Assembly (NCBI GenBank): GCA_016931365.1
Contig: JAFGEY010000358.1
Location: 1-17,059, forward strand
DNA from: Anaerolineae bacterium
Lineage (GTDB): Bacteria; Chloroflexota; Anaerolineae; JAFGEY01
Length of the DNA: 17,059 nt
Direction of reading: 5' to 3'
In this document: positions 15,501 through 17,059 of the stretch, one piece after another
Layout of the letters: each line of letters begins with the position of its first letter
Position numbering within the stretch: position 1 is the stretch's first letter
Notes under the pieces: generated by a model
What the model was told of the DNA's origin: nothing
The model's input: the letters and a program-made list of their open reading frames with translations, nothing else
Databases searched by the model: none
Position numbers and translations under genes: made by a program

Positions 15501-15965
15501 ATTGACGTGTTGATGGCCTATTATGATGGCGATATAAGCCAGGCTTTCGTTGATCCAGACTGGGGCTACGACGTTGCGGTTGAGATGATCCAAGAAGATG
15601 CCGACGTCATTTTTGCCGCCGCCGGCCCGACCGGCGTCGGTGCGCTGCGCGCCTGCGTCGACGAGGATGTGTACGCCATCGGCGTGGACGTCGATCAATA
15701 TGACACCGTGCCGGAAGCGCAAGGCGTGCTGCTGACCAGCGCGATCAAAGACCTCGGTCCAAGCATCTTTGAATTGATCCGCCTGGCTTATGAGGGGCAG
15801 TTTCCGGGCGACAGCAACTATGTGGGACGGGTCGGGCTTGCGCCCTTTCACGTTCTGGAAGACGAGGTGCCAGACGAGTACGTAGAACGATTGGCAGAAA
15901 TTGTCCGACAGCTCCACGAAGGCAGCTTGAGCACCAATGTGCCCACGGCCAAGCCAGGTGAATAG
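12501..15965 (+). CDS. Transmembrane receptor-like Ser/Thr kinase with TPR and BMP (PnrA-like) sensor domain
   Basis: This 1154-residue protein has a consensus GGAGGT five nt before the ATG. Residues ~12-275 are a complete PASTA-type-lineage (Hanks) kinase: glycine loop GRGGMAEVY, Lys41 (VAIK), HRDIKPDN (Asp139), DFG (Asp157) and SPE (183-185). A Pro-rich linker (~285-340) and KKKR lead into one membrane helix (~350-372). Outside the membrane follow about eleven TPRs (~420-825). Residues ~838-1140 are a Bmp/PnrA-type solute-binding domain: the GINDYGFN segment (853-860) and GVDVDQYD (1061-1068) match the nucleoside and ribose-binding parts of PnrA. The likely topology is kinase inside, TPR-BMP outside, making a one-protein receptor. 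The ligand is inferred to be a nucleoside or similar solute. The kinase targets are unknown, and no phosphatase or ABC permease is adjacent. Confidence 0.92.
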   Translation: MADMTGKTLGKYRIVERLGRGGMAEVYKAYQPGLDRYVAIKLMHGYLAEDPDFVGRFQREAKAIAALHHPHIVQVHDFDIESDVYYMVQEYVEGGTLKARLQEARSTKQPITIQETVRILSAICDAVDYAHQQGRVHRDIKPDNIMFDARDRPVLTDFGIASIVGGTRFTATGAMVGTPAYMSPEQGKGYPGDERSDVYSLGVVLYEMVTGRIPFDADTPFAVVLKHVNEPLPMPRTLNPDVPYSIERVILKALAKDPADRYQRASDLSHALQDMLEEETSPAWETPPIIEQAMQAVTPPPSIQKPGTEIALPVEPPIAAIPPDAMTPPPVEAVGVDTAKTSEKKKRPAWLWIVGAVAGVALLFCCTLGGLNMLKRIREQRALKEGTVVVTPGAAALTPTSKDLTRQAVSAAPEPVGQVQALIDQGFEMLGDECLGDLDRALALFEQALAQDANAARAHAGQAFSQFCQGYNNPALDSANRAIELAPDDPLGYYVRGRIQADQEKAEEAVADFSAAIERDPGFARAYYRRALLYVWPLEAYDEAFADLNQAIALAPEMSVAYLERGNLHLWHKQDPQAALADFNRFIELEPDNPQGYAERAVVYENLQDYAQAAVELTLALERAPEEDKPAYYFNRGRDYQFSGQLDKAIDDYDQSIAQSPDVEAYFWRGMAYYQTENNEAALADFDQVLLLGWEGREGAAHHAKGWIFARQGNFEQAIAAYDQAIEYDFDDYAWPFFIDTHPLLDRARAYRALEQYERALDDLNALIEDEGYDGWALAYLERALTYRAMGQRLKAVQDLRQAWELADRQELRDEIERLLAETQEGGQPQEPTTVDCRSADVFCVGMVSTETGINDYGFNYYTWQGVLQAEAELGAVVSYSEPADASQFVAHITEFAEAGYDVIVTVGWTQYEATHIVAAAYGTDSVYIAVDQYQAAEEYLANVVGLIFPEDQAGFLAGALASMMSKTGIIGAVLGPDTVPPVWRYGEGFYEGAAYIDPDIDVLMAYYDGDISQAFVDPDWGYDVAVEMIQEDADVIFAAAGPTGVGALRACVDEDVYAIGVDVDQYDTVPEAQGVLLTSAIKDLGPSIFELIRLAYEGQFPGDSNYVGRVGLAPFHVLEDEVPDEYVERLAEIVRQLHEGSLSTNVPTAKPGE

Positions 15966-15996
15966 CAAACCCACATCATCGAGAGGAGAAAACCCG

Positions 15997-17059
15997 ATGC
16001 CGAATCGACCCAACATCCTCTATCTTCACTCGCACGACACCGGACGCTACGTCCAGCCCTACGGCTATGCCGTGCCCACGCCCAACATGCAAAAACTGGC
16101 CGAGCAGGGCGTGCTGTTCCGGCAGTGTTTTTGCGCCGGGCCAACCTGCTCGCCGAGCCGGGCCGCGCTGCTCACCGGCATGTATCCCCACGCCTGCGGC
16201 ATGACCGGCCTGGCCCATCGCGGCTGGAGCCTCAACGATTACGGCCAACACATCGTCCACACCTTGAAAGAGGCGGGCTATTATACGGCGCTCTTTGGCA
16301 CCCAGCACGTCGCTCCGCATGCCCGCATCGACGAGATTGGCTACGACCGGGTCTCGCCCGACGGCAGCGCCCAGGAACGCACCCTGGCGGCAATCGACTT
16401 TCTGACTCACGCCCCGCCGCAGCCCTTTTTCATCTCGGTGGGCTATTCGGAGACGCACCGCCGCTTCCACCCCGCCGAACCCGAGATCGGCGGCCCGGCC
16501 GAGGACGAGCGCTACTGCCGCCCGCCCGCGCCCCTGCCCGACACGCCCGAAACCCGCCGCGACATGGCCGAGTTCGTCGCCAGCGCGCGCATCCTCGACG
16601 GCTGCTACGGCCAGGTCTTGGATGCGCTCGACCGCGCCGGATTATCCGAAAACACGCTGGTCATCTGCACCACCGATCACGGCATTGCCTTCCCAGGCAT
16701 GAAATGCAACCTCACCGACCACGGCATCGGTGTGCTGCTGATCGTGCGCGGGCCGGGCGGTTTCGAGGGCGGTCAGGTGATCGATGCGCTGGTCTCGCAC
16801 GTCGACCTGTTCCCGACCCTCTGCGACCTACTGGACATCGCCCCGCCGGCGTGGCTGCAAGGCCGGTCGATGATACCCTTTATGCGCGGCCAGGCCGGGT
16901 CCATCCGCGACGAGGTGTTTGCCCAGGTGACCTACCACGCCGCCTACGAGCCGCAACGCTGCGTGCGCACCGCGCGCTACAAATACATCAGCCGCTTTGA
17001 CGCGCGCGAAAGGGCGGTGCTGCCCAACTGCGACGACAGCCTGAGCAAGGACGTGTGGC
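15997..17059 (+). CDS. Sulfatase, divergent S1 type (3' partial)
   Basis: The frame is open for 354 codons to the window end, and the C-terminus is missing. The ATG has AGGAG eight nt upstream and starts 31 nt after the kinase stop, so the two genes may be co-transcribed. CSPSR (Cys51) in AGPTCSPSRAALLTG is the formylglycine signature. The N-terminal metal segment is HSHDTGRY instead of the usual TDDQ type, and the second metal segment is TTDHGIAF instead of DNG. This marks a subgroup different from the sulfatase at 1185. HVDLFPTLCDLLDI and RTARYKYI are typical C-terminal sulfatase segments. No signal peptide is seen, so a cytoplasmic site is predicted. The substrate is unknown. Confidence 0.92.
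   Translation, partial: MPNRPNILYLHSHDTGRYVQPYGYAVPTPNMQKLAEQGVLFRQCFCAGPTCSPSRAALLTGMYPHACGMTGLAHRGWSLNDYGQHIVHTLKEAGYYTALFGTQHVAPHARIDEIGYDRVSPDGSAQERTLAAIDFLTHAPPQPFFISVGYSETHRRFHPAEPEIGGPAEDERYCRPPAPLPDTPETRRDMAEFVASARILDGCYGQVLDALDRAGLSENTLVICTTDHGIAFPGMKCNLTDHGIGVLLIVRGPGGFEGGQVIDALVSHVDLFPTLCDLLDIAPPAWLQGRSMIPFMRGQAGSIRDEVFAQVTYHAAYEPQRCVRTARYKYISRFDARERAVLPNCDDSLSKDVW

Noticed and set aside
14934..16016. 360-codon open frame on the - strand opposite the BMP domain
   Set aside because: The + strand frame has clear BMP-family motifs; the antisense product has none.
16125..17000. 291-codon + strand open frame in the last kilobase
   Set aside because: Its translation is Arg/Pro/His-rich with no family features. 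The sulfatase frame starting at 15997 with CSPSR is the real one.

Overview
The window most likely comes from a Chloroflexota bacterium (Anaerolineae/Caldilineae-like). This is an inference from high GC content, an intracellular glycan locus with sulfatases, a folate-type TrmFO, a YhaM-type nuclease, a very large receptor-like Ser/Thr kinase, and dispersed palindromic intergenic repeats. No rRNA, tRNA or CRISPR array was seen, and the species cannot be named from sequence alone.

Layout. Positions 1-6469 (+ strand) form a glycan-degradation block: a GH51 alpha-L-arabinofuranosidase truncated by the window start, a Cys-type sulfatase, a seven-repeat FG-GAP/VCBS propeller protein, a DUF4038-like TIM-barrel glycosidase with a C-terminal beta-sandwich, and a Gfo/Idh/MocA oxidoreductase. 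None of the complete proteins has a visible signal peptide, so the pathway looks cytoplasmic. Its intergenic gaps hold hairpins, a degenerate 7-bp tandem repeat and a 104-bp MITE-like inverted repeat. Positions 6470-8594 (- strand) form a redox/NAD block: nadE, a CxxC carboxymuconolactone-decarboxylase-like protein and a flavodoxin, closed by a hairpin terminator. A consensus-like promoter overlapped by a perfect operator-like dyad appears to drive it. A frameshifted relic lies between that promoter and nadE.

Positions 8602-12479 (+ strand) carry trmFO from a divergent promoter, a YwaF-type membrane protein, a yhaM-like exoribonuclease, and a DUF433/DUF5615 toxin-antitoxin-like pair joined to yhaM by two 4-nt ATGA overlaps. 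Positions 12501-15965 encode a 1154-residue protein: cytoplasmic Ser/Thr kinase, one membrane helix, about eleven TPRs, and a BMP/PnrA-type periplasmic-binding domain. It is followed 31 nt later by a second, divergent sulfatase that runs off the window end.

The most notable system is the kinase. It reads as a one-polypeptide transmembrane receptor in which a nucleoside-type solute-binding module sits outside the cell and a kinase inside. Its position just upstream of a sulfatase gene suggests, but does not prove, a link to glycan scavenging.
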